This document shows positions 1 through 11,474 of a stretch of DNA of 64,000 nt, piece by piece. A program made the translations under genes and the position numbers. The first letter of the stretch is position 1. Every line of letters begins with the position of its first letter. This stretch comes from Gammaproteobacteria bacterium (GTDB lineage Bacteria; Pseudomonadota; Gammaproteobacteria; Steroidobacterales; Woeseiaceae): NCBI GenBank assembly GCA_022600955.1, contig JAHZJK010000010.1:1-64000 (forward strand), given 5' to 3'. Under the pieces are notes generated by a model. That model searched no databases and was not told the origin of the DNA. It saw only the letters and a program-made list of their open reading frames with translations.

Positions 1-568
1 CAGCACCAGTAATACCAGCAATTCCGGCACCGGTGATTCCGGTGGTGCCAGCGCCAGTAATACCAGCAATACCCGCGCCGGTGATTCCGGTCGTGCCAGC
101 ACCAGTAATACCAGCAATTCCGGCACCGGTGATTCCGGTCGTGCCAGCACCAGTAATACCAGCAATACCCGCGCCGGTGATTCCGGCGGTGCCAGCACCA
201 GTAATACCAGCAGCACCCGCACCGGTGATTCCGGTCGTGCCAGCGCCAGTAATACCAGCAGTACCTGCACCGGTGATTCCGGCCGTGCCAGCGCCAGTAA
301 TACCAGCAATACCCGCGCCGGTGATTCCTGCCGTGCCGGCACCTGTGATGCCAGCAATACCTGCGCCAGTGATCCCGGAGGTTCCGGCGCCAGTTATTCC
401 GGCCGTACCTGCGCCAGTGATTCCGGCCGTACCTGCGCCAGTGATTCCGGCCGTACCTGCGCCAGTGATTCCAGCCGTGCCTGCGCCAGTGATTCCGGCC
501 GTGCCTGCGCCAGTGATTCCAGCCGTGCCTGCGCCAGTGATTCCAGCAGTGCCTGCCCCAGTTATTCC
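1..568. repeat. 24-bp tandem repeat tract (about 23 units)
   Basis: Imperfect 24-bp tandem units, often paired into 48-bp higher-order units at the left end and more uniform towards 568. The period is a multiple of three, so copy-number change keeps the minus-strand frame. It continues past the left edge. Confidence 0.9.
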
Positions 569-670
569 TAGCGCATCACTCTGTGAAACTTCCGCAAAAC
601 ACGTATTTGCAGCCACAATAAGCGTCGCTCCCAAGACAAGTCCTGCCTTGGCGCTCTTTGCATACAACAT
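1..670 (-). CDS. Secreted Gly-Ile-Thr octapeptide-repeat protein (5' part, runs off the window)
   Basis: The minus-strand frame opens with ATG at 670, with AGGAG about 7 nt upstream, and stays open to the window edge (at least 223 codons). Residues 1-26 are a signal peptide: basic start, hydrophobic core, then a TCFA-E cleavage site. After a short SQSDAL linker the chain is about 23 copies of the octapeptide GITGAGTA, with variants [16 protein letters not shown] and GITGAGTS. No family is recognised; such low-complexity Gly repeats suggest an extended or solenoid secreted structure, which is inference. The repeats differ mostly at third codon positions of this frame, as expected if the protein is under selection. 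The opposite strand is also open (a Pro-Ala-Val-Ile repeat) but has no signal or ribosome site. The C-terminus lies outside the window. Confidence 0.7.
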   Translation of the reverse strand, partial: MLYAKSAKAGLVLGATLIVAANTCFAEVSQSDALGITGAGTAGITGAGTAGITGAGTAGITGAGTAGITGAGTAGITGAGTAGITGAGTAGITGAGTSGITGAGIAGITGAGTAGITGAGIAGITGAGTAGITGAGTAGITGAGTTGITGAGAAGITGAGTAGITGAGIAGITGAGTTGITGAGIAGITGAGTTGITGAGIAGITGAGTTGITGAGIAGITGA

Positions 671-782
671 TTTTTCGCTCCTAAGTTTAGGTCTCCAACC
701 CTCAATCAAAATTCACAACCTAAAAACAAAACGCTCCATCGCTTGCTGCCAGGTTGCTTTCCCTTATTTCTTAATGCCCAAG

Positions 783-1655
783 TTAGTCGTCTTGGCTTAT
801 ACCTCTTTGATGAAGTAATTCTTGCAGTGATCCCAAATGGTCCTTCTCCTCCACAAAATGAAGCATATAGACACCGGTTTCCTTGCGTTCTTCACTTTCT
901 TTGTTTAGATCTTTCCTTGAAGAAAACCATACGTCGAGTTCCTCAAGAAATTTTTGTCCTTTTTCATTCAGATAACTTGCAAACTGCGAAATAACTTCGT
1001 CAGTACACCCATCGTCTGCAAACACCATTCTGTCGAACAAAGTCGTAGCACCAGCTTCTCTGTCTGCATCGATATTCTTAGCCGCGGTCGAAAAGAATCG
1101 GTGCCCTACGCTTCCTAAACGATCAACAACGGGTGGTGATAACTTCATGTGCATAAACACTCTACTTACAGCTTTATATTTTTTGTCGACCTCGACGACA
1201 GAGCCCGCCTCAAGCAACTGATTTAGCATCTGCCTTGGTGCCATATCGCCGCTATAATTCTTAACGAGTAGGACAAAGTCTGGCTCGCCGTCTGCGGTAC
1301 TTTCGTAAGGCAATTCGAGCGGAATACCGTACGGCCCTTGAAACATCGGATCTGAATACCAACCAGTCAATACTCTCTCTGGTCGAGACTGAGTCTTCTG
1401 CAGATACGACGATTCCAGAGCCCTATCTATGACATTCTTTACCTCTTTCCTTGTAAGCCCGGTCAAAATAGCGACTCGCGACTTGTTAACTTTGCCCGTT
1501 TTCTCAAACTCCCGAAGTGCCACTTCCACGTACACGTCTTTCGCAGTTTCCGAAAACTCTGCGTGCGTGACTCCCTGCGCAATTAAAAGCCGAATAAGTG
1601 GCTTCATCATCAAAGACAGAGCACGCCGAAGGTGGTCTTTTACTTCTTGCCCCAT
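783..1655 (-). CDS. DUF6502 family protein (copy 1)
   Basis: A 290-residue cytosolic protein without signal or membrane segments, resembling the DUF6502 family, whose function is not established. Residues 1-90 are helical and include a winged-helix-like stretch with the motif AILTGLTRKEV (about 60-73). That motif is shared almost word for word with the second copy at 2077-2913, where it reads AVMTGLTRKEV. The motif looks like a DNA-binding recognition helix, but that is inference. ATG at 1655 is the only plausible start. The two paralogues lie in tandem on the same strand, with a 421-bp AT-rich spacer carrying a double palindrome between them. Confidence 0.8.
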   Translation of the reverse strand: MGQEVKDHLRRALSLMMKPLIRLLIAQGVTHAEFSETAKDVYVEVALREFEKTGKVNKSRVAILTGLTRKEVKNVIDRALESSYLQKTQSRPERVLTGWYSDPMFQGPYGIPLELPYESTADGEPDFVLLVKNYSGDMAPRQMLNQLLEAGSVVEVDKKYKAVSRVFMHMKLSPPVVDRLGSVGHRFFSTAAKNIDADREAGATTLFDRMVFADDGCTDEVISQFASYLNEKGQKFLEELDVWFSSRKDLNKESEERKETGVYMLHFVEEKDHLGSLQELLHQRGISQDD

Positions 1656-2076
1656 CGATGACCATGCTTGCTAAACAATATGTAAAGTATCGTGCAGTTA
1701 CGGCACGCGCAACCACCAACTGGGTCGTCATATGGTGATTCGCGACCACCTATCACGAAGTTTTAGATTATGTCAACTGTTTGACAGCATCAATTGCAGC
1801 GCATAAGGAAGTAACACCGCTATCCATTTGTTTTTAAAATAGAATTTTATTACTGGGTCGCTGGACCGCGACGAAGACTTCAAACCAGGCAAAATTGGGC
1901 GATTTGAAAATTTTTTGGGTTTCGATCGGCAAAACGGGCTTATTTGCGCAAATCGGCATTAGATTTGCGCAAATAGTGATCACAGAATTTGTGAAATCTT
2001 CAGAATAGCTGTAACTCTATCCTCGGCAGAGGTTGCACCCCTACCTGAAGACTGCGAAAACAAACGCTAACCGCGA
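1656..2076. other. Intergenic spacer between the two DUF6502 genes
   Basis: No credible gene on either strand. It is richer in A and T than the flanking genes and must hold the promoter of the 783-1655 gene. The clearest signal is the pair of palindromes at 1942-1974. Confidence 0.6.
1942..1974. promoter_or_regulatory. Two identical 12-bp palindromes (ATTTGCGCAAAT), candidate operator
   Basis: The perfect palindrome ATTTGCGCAAAT occurs at 1942-1953 and again at 1963-1974. The 21-bp start-to-start spacing, two helical turns, would place two dimers on the same DNA face. It lies about 290 bp upstream of the first DUF6502 start. The binding protein is unknown; one of the flanking DUF6502 proteins is a guess. 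Confidence 0.5.
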
Positions 2077-2913
2077 TCACCACTTATAGTTTGCGTTTGG
2101 GTCTGATTCTTCAAAATAGTAAAGACCAACAAGGACCACCGGATTATCGGCTGCTTCTTCTTTGTCGCTTGTTACAGACTCACAAGCCGTAAATAGATCG
2201 TCAAAGGAAACAGCGGTTTCCGACAGCCGATCGTAACTAATACGTCGAAGACGTTTTCGTTCCGCATCTCTAATTCCCAGGGAGTACGACACAAACTGAG
2301 CATTTCCATCGCCGCGCGAGCTTCCCGGCTCGGTATTTTTCGCAATAGTTGCAAGCAATGGATAAACACCGTGAGCCAAACTCGTTACGAGGTTTTCGAT
2401 ATTGTCCGGCGGCACTACAAATCTAGACACAACCCTAAGAACTCCGTCTTCTTCCAAGACAGTCCCGGTGCGCTTTAACTCAGTTCTCATGGCCCCAGGT
2501 GGCACATCGCCGCCGTATTTCTTGACTAGGGTCGAAAAAGAATTGTTCCCGTTTGAGAACTTCAATTTGGCTGGATTGCCTTTTGAATCGAGAAATTCCG
2601 ACTCCGTGTGCCAACGAGTCAATACTTCTGTTAGCGGGGTTGTCTTTACCGAGAGAGTATCTTGTCCGCCCTCCAGGTTGTTCCGAATTCGTCTGACCTC
2701 CTTTCTAGTCAGACCTGTCATGACAGCCACGCGCGAAATGTTTGTGGGACGTCCGCGAATGCCGAATTCCGAACTGCTCACATCCACGTACGCTGTTTTG
2801 ACCACCTCGGCAAAATCGGCAAAACTGATTCCAAACCGAAGTAAAATCCTTACGATGGGGCGCAGAACCAATTGAAAAGCTCGCAATACACCTTGCTGTT
2901 GTTCTTCTTGCAT
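2077..2913 (-). CDS. DUF6502 family protein (copy 2)
   Basis: A 278-residue paralogue of the 783-1655 product with the same plan. An N-terminal helical segment is followed by the conserved AVMTGLTRKEVRRI helix (about 62-75), a central KKYGGDVPPGAM stretch matching KNYSGDMAPRQM in the other copy, and a variable acidic C-terminus. Start ATG at 2913 has no strong ribosome site. It sits upstream of, and on the same strand as, copy 1, so the pair looks like a tandem duplication that has diverged well. The function is unknown; a regulatory role is inferred only from the winged-helix-like N-terminus. Confidence 0.8.
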   Translation of the reverse strand: MQEEQQQGVLRAFQLVLRPIVRILLRFGISFADFAEVVKTAYVDVSSSEFGIRGRPTNISRVAVMTGLTRKEVRRIRNNLEGGQDTLSVKTTPLTEVLTRWHTESEFLDSKGNPAKLKFSNGNNSFSTLVKKYGGDVPPGAMRTELKRTGTVLEEDGVLRVVSRFVVPPDNIENLVTSLAHGVYPLLATIAKNTEPGSSRGDGNAQFVSYSLGIRDAERKRLRRISYDRLSETAVSFDDLFTACESVTSDKEEAADNPVVLVGLYYFEESDPNANYKW

Positions 2914-3069
2914 GGGCAGGCAATATATTGATCAAGTAAATGATTTGCCAGCAAAAATGCGGACATGGGAAAAATAGCCCAAGTCTTGCAAAACCACCCT
3001 AATAAATGCCATATGTGTTACTAGGCACATATACGAGAAATGCGTTGTGCGCCGAATGGCCGCCTTATC

Positions 3070-5786
<2,717 letters not shown>

Positions 5787-5807
5787 CTTCAGACTCGCTC
5801 TTGGGAA

Positions 5808-8800
5808 CTAGCTGGCCGCCATCTTCACGGCAGCGTCCAGATCAACCGAAACCAGCCTGGAGACACCAGGCTCTTGCATGGTGACGCCCGACAGCTGACG
5901 CGCAAGCTCCATGGTCACCTTGTTATGCGTGATAAAGACGAACTGCACTTTCTCAGACATCTCTTTCACGATATTACAGAAGCGGCCCACGTTCGCATCA
6001 TCCAGTGGTGCATCGACCTCGTCGAGCATACAGAACGGTGCAGGGTTCAGTTCGAATATCGCAAACACCAGCGCAACTGCCGTCAGGGCTTTCTCACCAC
6101 CCGACAACAGGTGAATCGTACTGTTGCGCTTGCCCGGAGGACGCGCCATGACCATGATGCCGGTTGACAGCAGATCGTCGCCCGTCAATTCCAGATAGGC
6201 ATGGCCACCACCGAACAGTTTCGGGAACAATACCTTGAATCCATCGTTCACATTGTCAAACGTCTCGCGGAATCGTGTTCGTGTCTCGCGATCAATCTTG
6301 CGGATGGCCCCTTCCAACGTTGCCAATGCGTCATTCAGATCGGCAAGCTGTGCGTCCAGGTATTCTTTGCGCTCGGATTGTTCTTTAAACTCGTCGATTG
6401 CTGCAAGGTTGATCGGACCAAGCCGATCAATGCGCTTACGCACTTTCTCGAGTTTCTCTTCCCATGGCTCGATACTGGCCGCATCGTCCATTTCCTCGAG
6501 CAAGGTCGGCAATTCAAAATCAGTTTGAGTCAGCTGCTCCGCGAATCCTTCGCGCCGCACCTTGAGCTCCTGTGTGGCCATCTCGGCCTCAGTAACATGC
6601 CCTCGAGACGCCTCGACCGTCTGGTCCACCTGCAATCTCGACTGATCGAGATCCCGCAATTCAGTTTCGACTTTTTCGACTTTCTGCCTGGCGACCCCGA
6701 GCTCGTCTTCTATCTCGATACGCTTATCGAGTTGCTGCGCGAGTTGATCTTTAGTGCCAGTCAACGGTGTCTCACTCGTCGTCAACTGTTCACGAATCTC
6801 GACCTCACGACTGCGAAACTGCGATAGCTGTGCTTTCATGCGTTCGAGATTCTGCGCTGCCGATTCCTTGCTGGAACGGCGACTCTCAAATTGAATCGCG
6901 ATGTTCTGAACCGATTGCCTGTCTTCGTTTGCCTGGGCCCGGACTCTTTGCAGTTCCACGCGCAGTTGCTCGCGCCGGTCTTCAAGGTTCTGCTTTTCGG
7001 ACGTCAGCTGTTGTAGCGATTCGGCTGCCTGGGAATGAACCCGCTTCGACTCGCGTAACTGTTCTTCCGCAGATATCTGTTCGTTGTCCAGCTCACCGGA
7101 CTCCTCAGCAAGTGCCACGCGACGCGCATTTGCCTGGTCGACTCTGTAGCGCGCAGACTCCAGTGCGGCTTTGACTTCCGAGTACTCGTTTAGCAGCGAG
7201 GACGCGTCCTGTTGCAGGGCTTCCCGACGTTCTTCCAGTTGCGTGAGTCGCAAGCGGCCGTCATGCAGCAGCTTCTTGGCGCTGTCGTATCGGACCTGCA
7301 TTTCACGTATGTCAGACTTCATCCGTCGCATTTCGTGTTCGCGGGCCAGTACACCGGCCTTACCGTCCTTGTCACGTGATACGCGCAACCAGTTTTTACC
7401 CAACCAGACACCATCTGCAGTGATAACCGAGGAATCCTCAGTGAGGCTTTCCCGAATACTCAATGCCTGCGACAGGGACTCCGCAATAACCACACCCGAC
7501 AGAATCTGCATCACTGCAGCCGGGGCGCCATTGGCCTTTTCGGCCAGCGTATTTACGGCGGCCAGCGAGCCACCATCTTTCGACTGTTCTCGCAGCACGG
7601 TTATGTGACCGGACTTCAGGCGGCCGATAGTCTCGGTCACCGGAGTGATATCCGCTACGCAAACGGCTTGCAAGTAGTCGCCGAGGACGGTCTCAACTGC
7701 GCGGTCCCACCCGGACTCGACGTCCAGGGTCTGGGCAACACGCCGATTGGAATCCAGCCCATTGCCTTCGAGCCAGTCCTGAATGCCGTCATCGCCCTCA
7801 CCCAGTGCCGCTTTCTGCAACGCTTCAAGTGATGCGTATTTGCCTTTGGCACCTTGCATGGAGGAATGACGTTCATCCACCAATGCAGTGAGCTTCTTGT
7901 CCTGATCTCGCAGTTTGCGGATCTTCTCCGCTATATCGGTGAGATGGCGGTCAAATTCATCGCGAGCCTGTCTTTTACGCAGCTCCTGTTCAACCAGCTC
8001 ATCGTGGGCCTGCTGCTGAACTTCCGGGTTGGCGACACTCTGTGCCTCTTCGAGTTTCTTACGGCGTTCCGAGAAACTCAGCAAGCGCGACTCGATCTGC
8101 TCAGAGCGCGTACTTTCCACGCTTTGCAGTTGTGCAGCGTCGTTGTGCTGCTCCGCATGCCTGTCCCACTGCTTTTGCCATTCCGCCAGAGCATCTTCGG
8201 CACGCTGCAGAGACTCTCCGGACGCTTCTTCGCTCTGGCGTGCCTGTTCAAGCCCCGGAACCAATTCGCTTAACGTCATTTCGAGCTGTTCAATCTCAGT
8301 CTGATCCTGATCGATGTGCTCGGCTATCTCGGCGGCACCATTGATAGCCTGCTCGAGATCCTGTTGCTGTCGTTCGCGCAGCTCACGAGCGTGCTCGATA
8401 GACTGTTCCAGACGCGCAATCTCAGAACCAACTTTGTAGTAACGACCCTGCACACTGTTGAAGTCGTCCGAACATTCACTCTGTTTGACGCGTGTATCTT
8501 CGAGTGAAGCCTCGAGGCTACGCTGCTTGGCAATCGCCGCTTCGAGCGCGGTCTTGCGTTCCGCCAGTTGAGTACTTGCCTCGCTGGCACGTTGGTCGAG
8601 GTCCCTGGTTCGCAGCGCCAGCAATTCGGCAGAGGTGCGGCGTTCTTCTGTTTTGTAGCGCCCGTATCGTTCGGCCGTCTTCGCCTGGCGATCGAGGTGC
8701 TTGATCTGTTTCTCAACCTCATCGAGAACATCAAGCAGCCGGTCCAGGTTTTCCTTGGTGTGCTTGATGCGGTTGGAGGTCTCGCGGCGACGCTCCTTGT

Positions 8801-9317
8801 ACTTGGAAATCCCCGCGGCTTCTTCCAGAAACACACGCATATCTTCGGGTTTTGCTTCGATAAGGCGCGAGATCATGCCTTGCTCGATAATCGAATAGCT
8901 GCGAGGACCAAGGCCTGTGCCAAGAAATACGCCGGTAATGTCCTTGCGACGGCAACGAGCCCCGTTCAGGAAATATGTCGAGATGCCATCGCGACTGACT
9001 TCCCTGCGGATCGAGATTTCGGCGTACTTGGCGTACTGCCCCTCTAACGTGGTTTCGCTGTTGTCGAACAGCAGTTCGACTGATGCCGCGCCCACCGGCT
9101 TGCGGGAGCTGGAACCATTGAAAATCACGTCCGTTATGGAGTCGCCACGCAGGCGGCTGGCTGAGCTTTCGCCCATTACCCATCGTACGGCATCAATCAC
9201 ATTCGACTTGCCACAACCATTGGGCCCGACGACACCAACAAGGCTGCTCGGGAAAGTAATCGTTGTGGGATCGACGAAGGATTTGAAGCCAGCGAGCTTT
9301 ATCTTGCTTAATCGCAT
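5808..9317 (-). CDS. smc: Chromosome segregation ATPase SMC
   Basis: Condensin-type SMC protein that organises and segregates the chromosome. The 1169 residues show the full family plan. The Walker A P-loop is GPNGCGKSNVID (31-42). It is followed by a long coiled coil (about 170-500), a hinge (about 510-640) and a second coiled coil (about 650-1000). The ABC signature LSGGEKA is at 1071-1077, and Walker B CMLDEVDAPLDD has Asp1099/Glu1100. A true SMC, rather than MukB, sits with ZipA here. The start is ATG at 9317. It is divergent from dksA across 138 bp. Confidence 0.98.
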   Translation of the reverse strand: MRLSKIKLAGFKSFVDPTTITFPSSLVGVVGPNGCGKSNVIDAVRWVMGESSASRLRGDSITDVIFNGSSSRKPVGAASVELLFDNSETTLEGQYAKYAEISIRREVSRDGISTYFLNGARCRRKDITGVFLGTGLGPRSYSIIEQGMISRLIEAKPEDMRVFLEEAAGISKYKERRRETSNRIKHTKENLDRLLDVLDEVEKQIKHLDRQAKTAERYGRYKTEERRTSAELLALRTRDLDQRASEASTQLAERKTALEAAIAKQRSLEASLEDTRVKQSECSDDFNSVQGRYYKVGSEIARLEQSIEHARELRERQQQDLEQAINGAAEIAEHIDQDQTEIEQLEMTLSELVPGLEQARQSEEASGESLQRAEDALAEWQKQWDRHAEQHNDAAQLQSVESTRSEQIESRLLSFSERRKKLEEAQSVANPEVQQQAHDELVEQELRKRQARDEFDRHLTDIAEKIRKLRDQDKKLTALVDERHSSMQGAKGKYASLEALQKAALGEGDDGIQDWLEGNGLDSNRRVAQTLDVESGWDRAVETVLGDYLQAVCVADITPVTETIGRLKSGHITVLREQSKDGGSLAAVNTLAEKANGAPAAVMQILSGVVIAESLSQALSIRESLTEDSSVITADGVWLGKNWLRVSRDKDGKAGVLAREHEMRRMKSDIREMQVRYDSAKKLLHDGRLRLTQLEERREALQQDASSLLNEYSEVKAALESARYRVDQANARRVALAEESGELDNEQISAEEQLRESKRVHSQAAESLQQLTSEKQNLEDRREQLRVELQRVRAQANEDRQSVQNIAIQFESRRSSKESAAQNLERMKAQLSQFRSREVEIREQLTTSETPLTGTKDQLAQQLDKRIEIEDELGVARQKVEKVETELRDLDQSRLQVDQTVEASRGHVTEAEMATQELKVRREGFAEQLTQTDFELPTLLEEMDDAASIEPWEEKLEKVRKRIDRLGPINLAAIDEFKEQSERKEYLDAQLADLNDALATLEGAIRKIDRETRTRFRETFDNVNDGFKVLFPKLFGGGHAYLELTGDDLLSTGIMVMARPPGKRNSTIHLLSGGEKALTAVALVFAIFELNPAPFCMLDEVDAPLDDANVGRFCNIVKEMSEKVQFVFITHNKVTMELARQLSGVTMQEPGVSRLVSVDLDAAVKMAAS

Positions 9318-9393
9318 TGGTGTTTAGGCCAATATCCCGTCAAATCCGGCTAGTGTAATGGAATTCTGACAATAAAACCTGCGAAAAATAGGG

Positions 9394-9422
9394 CTTCCAC
9401 TGGCCCTCAGGCAATGTATAAT
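9394..9422 (+). promoter_or_regulatory. Promoter for dksA
   Basis: A perfect -10 box TATAAT lies at 9417-9422, with a weak -35 (CTTCCA, 9394-9399) 17 bp upstream. The implied leader is only about 28 nt, carrying AGGAG at 9445-9449 before the ATG at 9456. Confidence 0.6.
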
Positions 9423-9455
9423 CCCCGCCTTTTCTTTCCCCGGCAGGAGTCGAAA

Positions 9456-10391
9456 ATGCCCGCTAAGAAAGCCGCGAGCAAGAAGCGCAAATCAGTAACG
9501 GCCACACGCAAGAAAGCGGCCGCGAAAAAGTCTACTTCAAGGAAAAAAGTCGCCAAAAAGAAGGTGAGCAAGAAAGCTCCGGCGCGCAAGAAGGTTGCCA
9601 AGAAAAAGGCCGCCAAAAAGAAGGCCCCTGTAAGGAAGAAAGCGGCTTCGAAGAAGAAACCGGCTGCGAAAAAGAAAGTCGCGAAAAAGAAGCCGGCCGC
9701 AAAGAAGAAAGCAGCTTCGAAAAAGAAAACAGTTTCGAAGAAGAAAGCAGTTTCCAGGAAGAAGGCGACTTCAAAGAAGAAAGTTGCCAAGAAGACATCA
9801 AGGAAGAAGACCATCAGTAAGAAGAAGCCTGCAGCAAAGAAAAAGTCTGTCAGCAAGAAAAAGACAGTCAGCCAGAGACGTACTGCGGTAAAGACCAGAA
9901 CACCGGCACCGAAGAAGGCGCCCGTTCGTCGTGCACGCAAACCAGGCGACGCCCTGAGCGGTCCAATCCACGGTATTGCCCCGTACAAGCCAGCCCGTGG
10001 CGAGGAATACATGAGCGACGAACAGCTCGAGCATTTCCGCGACATTCTCTCTGCCTGGAAAGCCGAACTCATGTTCGAGGTTGATCGTACCGTGCATCAC
10101 ATGCAGGACGAAGCTGCTAACTTCCCTGACCCGAATGACCGTGCAACACAAGAGTCAGAGTTTGGACTTGAACTTCGCACGCGTGATCGCGAACGCAAAT
10201 TGCTACGCAAGATTGATTCGGCGCTGGGTCGTATCGACGATGGCTCTTACGGATTCTGCGATGAGACTGGCGAAGAAATTGGCCTCAAACGTCTCGAAGC
10301 TCGTCCCGTTGCGACACTGAGCCTCGAAGCACAGGAACGCCGCGAATTGGCAGAGCGCCAGTTCCGCGATCGGGACGACCGTTACCGGTAA
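9456..10391 (+). CDS. dksA: DksA-type RNA polymerase-binding protein with histone-H1-like tail
   Basis: DksA enters the RNA polymerase secondary channel and mediates the stringent response with ppGpp. Start ATG at 9456 is set by AGGAG 6 nt upstream. Residues 1-163 are a tail of Lys/Ala/Ser repeats (AAKKK, SKKK type), like histone H1 or AlgP-type proteins. Residues 180-311 are the DksA core, with the coiled-coil tip motif DPNDRAT intact. The zinc finger is degraded: of the usual four Cys only one remains (FCDETGEEIG), the others being Thr and non-Cys residues. That resembles low-Cys DksA variants that work without zinc. The tail may bind nucleic acid (inference). Confidence 0.9.
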   Translation: MPAKKAASKKRKSVTATRKKAAAKKSTSRKKVAKKKVSKKAPARKKVAKKKAAKKKAPVRKKAASKKKPAAKKKVAKKKPAAKKKAASKKKTVSKKKAVSRKKATSKKKVAKKTSRKKTISKKKPAAKKKSVSKKKTVSQRRTAVKTRTPAPKKAPVRRARKPGDALSGPIHGIAPYKPARGEEYMSDEQLEHFRDILSAWKAELMFEVDRTVHHMQDEAANFPDPNDRATQESEFGLELRTRDRERKLLRKIDSALGRIDDGSYGFCDETGEEIGLKRLEARPVATLSLEAQERRELAERQFRDRDDRYR

Positions 10392-11304
10392 GCTCAAAAG
10401 TTCAGCGACGAGCGGACCGGCTGACTACGTTGGCCGGTTCGCGCCGTCACCGACAGGCCCCTTGCATTTCGGCTCCCTTGTCGCCGCTGTCGCCAGTTAC
10501 CTCGATGCCAGAAGCAACAGCGGCCGCTGGCTGCTTCGAATTGAAGACATCGACCCTCCGCGGGAACAGGAAGGTGCCGCCGCCCGCATCATTGAAGCCC
10601 TGCAACACTATGGTTTCGAGTGGGACGGCGATGTCATCTACCAAAGTCGCAACACCGACGCACACCGCTCAGCTGTCGATAGCCTCGTCGAGCGTGGTCT
10701 CGCTTACCGTTGCCGCTGTTCCCGGCGGGATCTGGCAGACGAGCCACGCGGTCCGCTGGGGACAATCTATCCTGGCAACTGTCGGAGCGGCTGTGAAGAC
10801 GGCGAAGCCGCGATTCGGGTAGTCACCAACGATGAGACCATCCAGTTTCGCGACGCGCTGCAGGGCGAGTTTTCACAACGGCTCGAGAGCCAGTCGGGCG
10901 ATTTCGTTATCCGCCGTCGTGACGGGCTGATCGCATACCAACTAGCGGTCGTTGTCGACGATCACCTGCAGGGCATTACCCATATCGTCCGCGGTATCGA
11001 CATAATCGATTCCACTCCGCGGCAACTGTGGTTGCAAACCCTGCTCGCTTACCAGGCACCCCGCTACAAACACATTCCGGTGATCACTCACCGCAACGGC
11101 GATAAACTCAGCAAACTAACGGGTGCTGAGGCGATTTCCCTCGACGCTGTTGCAGCAACGTTAATCGCTGCATTGTCGATGCTCGGCCAGAAACCGCCTG
11201 CCAGCCTGGCCCGAAACCCGGTCTCAATCATCTGGAAATGGGCCATCGAGAATTGGAAAATAGACCAATTGTATGGACAACGCGCCATCGTCAATACGCC
11301 TTGA
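10369..11304 (+). CDS. gluQ: Glutamyl-Q tRNA(Asp) synthetase GluQ (start codon uncertain)
   Basis: Transfers glutamate to queuosine in the anticodon of tRNA(Asp); a truncated GluRS-like enzyme following dksA, as in many gammaproteobacteria. It shows YVGRFAPSPTGPLHFGSL (class I HIGH-type motif), zinc ligands CRCS and YPGNC, and HRNGDKLSKL (KMSKS-type motif). The frame runs from 10321 but has no ATG, GTG or TTG ahead of the HIGH region. The first TTG, at 10462, falls inside the motif (LHFG) and would destroy it. The only near-cognate codon is ATC at 10369, used here as a provisional start that overlaps the end of dksA by 23 bp. A rare start or a sequence error are both possible. Confidence 0.8.
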   Translation: MGTTVTGKLKSSATSGPADYVGRFAPSPTGPLHFGSLVAAVASYLDARSNSGRWLLRIEDIDPPREQEGAAARIIEALQHYGFEWDGDVIYQSRNTDAHRSAVDSLVERGLAYRCRCSRRDLADEPRGPLGTIYPGNCRSGCEDGEAAIRVVTNDETIQFRDALQGEFSQRLESQSGDFVIRRRDGLIAYQLAVVVDDHLQGITHIVRGIDIIDSTPRQLWLQTLLAYQAPRYKHIPVITHRNGDKLSKLTGAEAISLDAVAATLIAALSMLGQKPPASLARNPVSIIWKWAIENWKIDQLYGQRAIVNTP

Positions 11305-11335
11305 CATCAGACTATCGGTACCCTAATTTCAAGAC

Positions 11336-11370
11336 TGCAACGGGGATACGCTCCCCCGCCCCCCGTTGCA
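11336..11370 (+). ncRNA. Perfect 10-bp stem-loop, part of a structured leader or small RNA
   Basis: TGCAACGGGG (11336-11345) pairs exactly with CCCCGTTGCA (11361-11370) around a C-rich 15-nt loop. It is followed by an unpaired AAGGGGTAACC stretch and the terminator at 11401-11433. No known riboswitch class was recognised. It could be the tail of gluQ mRNA, an independent sRNA, or an attenuator ahead of the 11475 gene. Confidence 0.4.
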
Positions 11371-11400
11371 AACGCCTGAAGGGGTAACCACTCCACGGCA

Positions 11401-11433
11401 GGCCCCCTGCGTAAGCGGGGGGCCATTTTTTTT
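11401..11433 (+). terminator. Rho-independent terminator after gluQ
   Basis: GGCCCCC (11401-11407) pairs with GGGGGCC (11418-11424), followed by eight Ts (11426-11433). An alternative small hairpin GCAGG/CCTGC (11398-11410) would compete with the left arm, so conditional termination before the downstream hydrolase is possible. Confidence 0.85.
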
Positions 11434-11474
11434 GCCTCAAAACGCCGCTCGAAAAACGTGGCAAAATTACGACA

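Noticed and set aside
33-818. Plus-strand Pro-Ala-Val-Ile repeat open frame
   Set aside because: It mirrors the minus-strand octapeptide gene, which has a signal peptide and ribosome site. The plus frame begins inside the repeats and ends in unrelated sequence.
10462-11304. TTG start for gluQ
   Set aside because: It would remove YVGRFAPSPTGP and cut the HIGH-type ATP-binding motif, giving an inactive enzyme.
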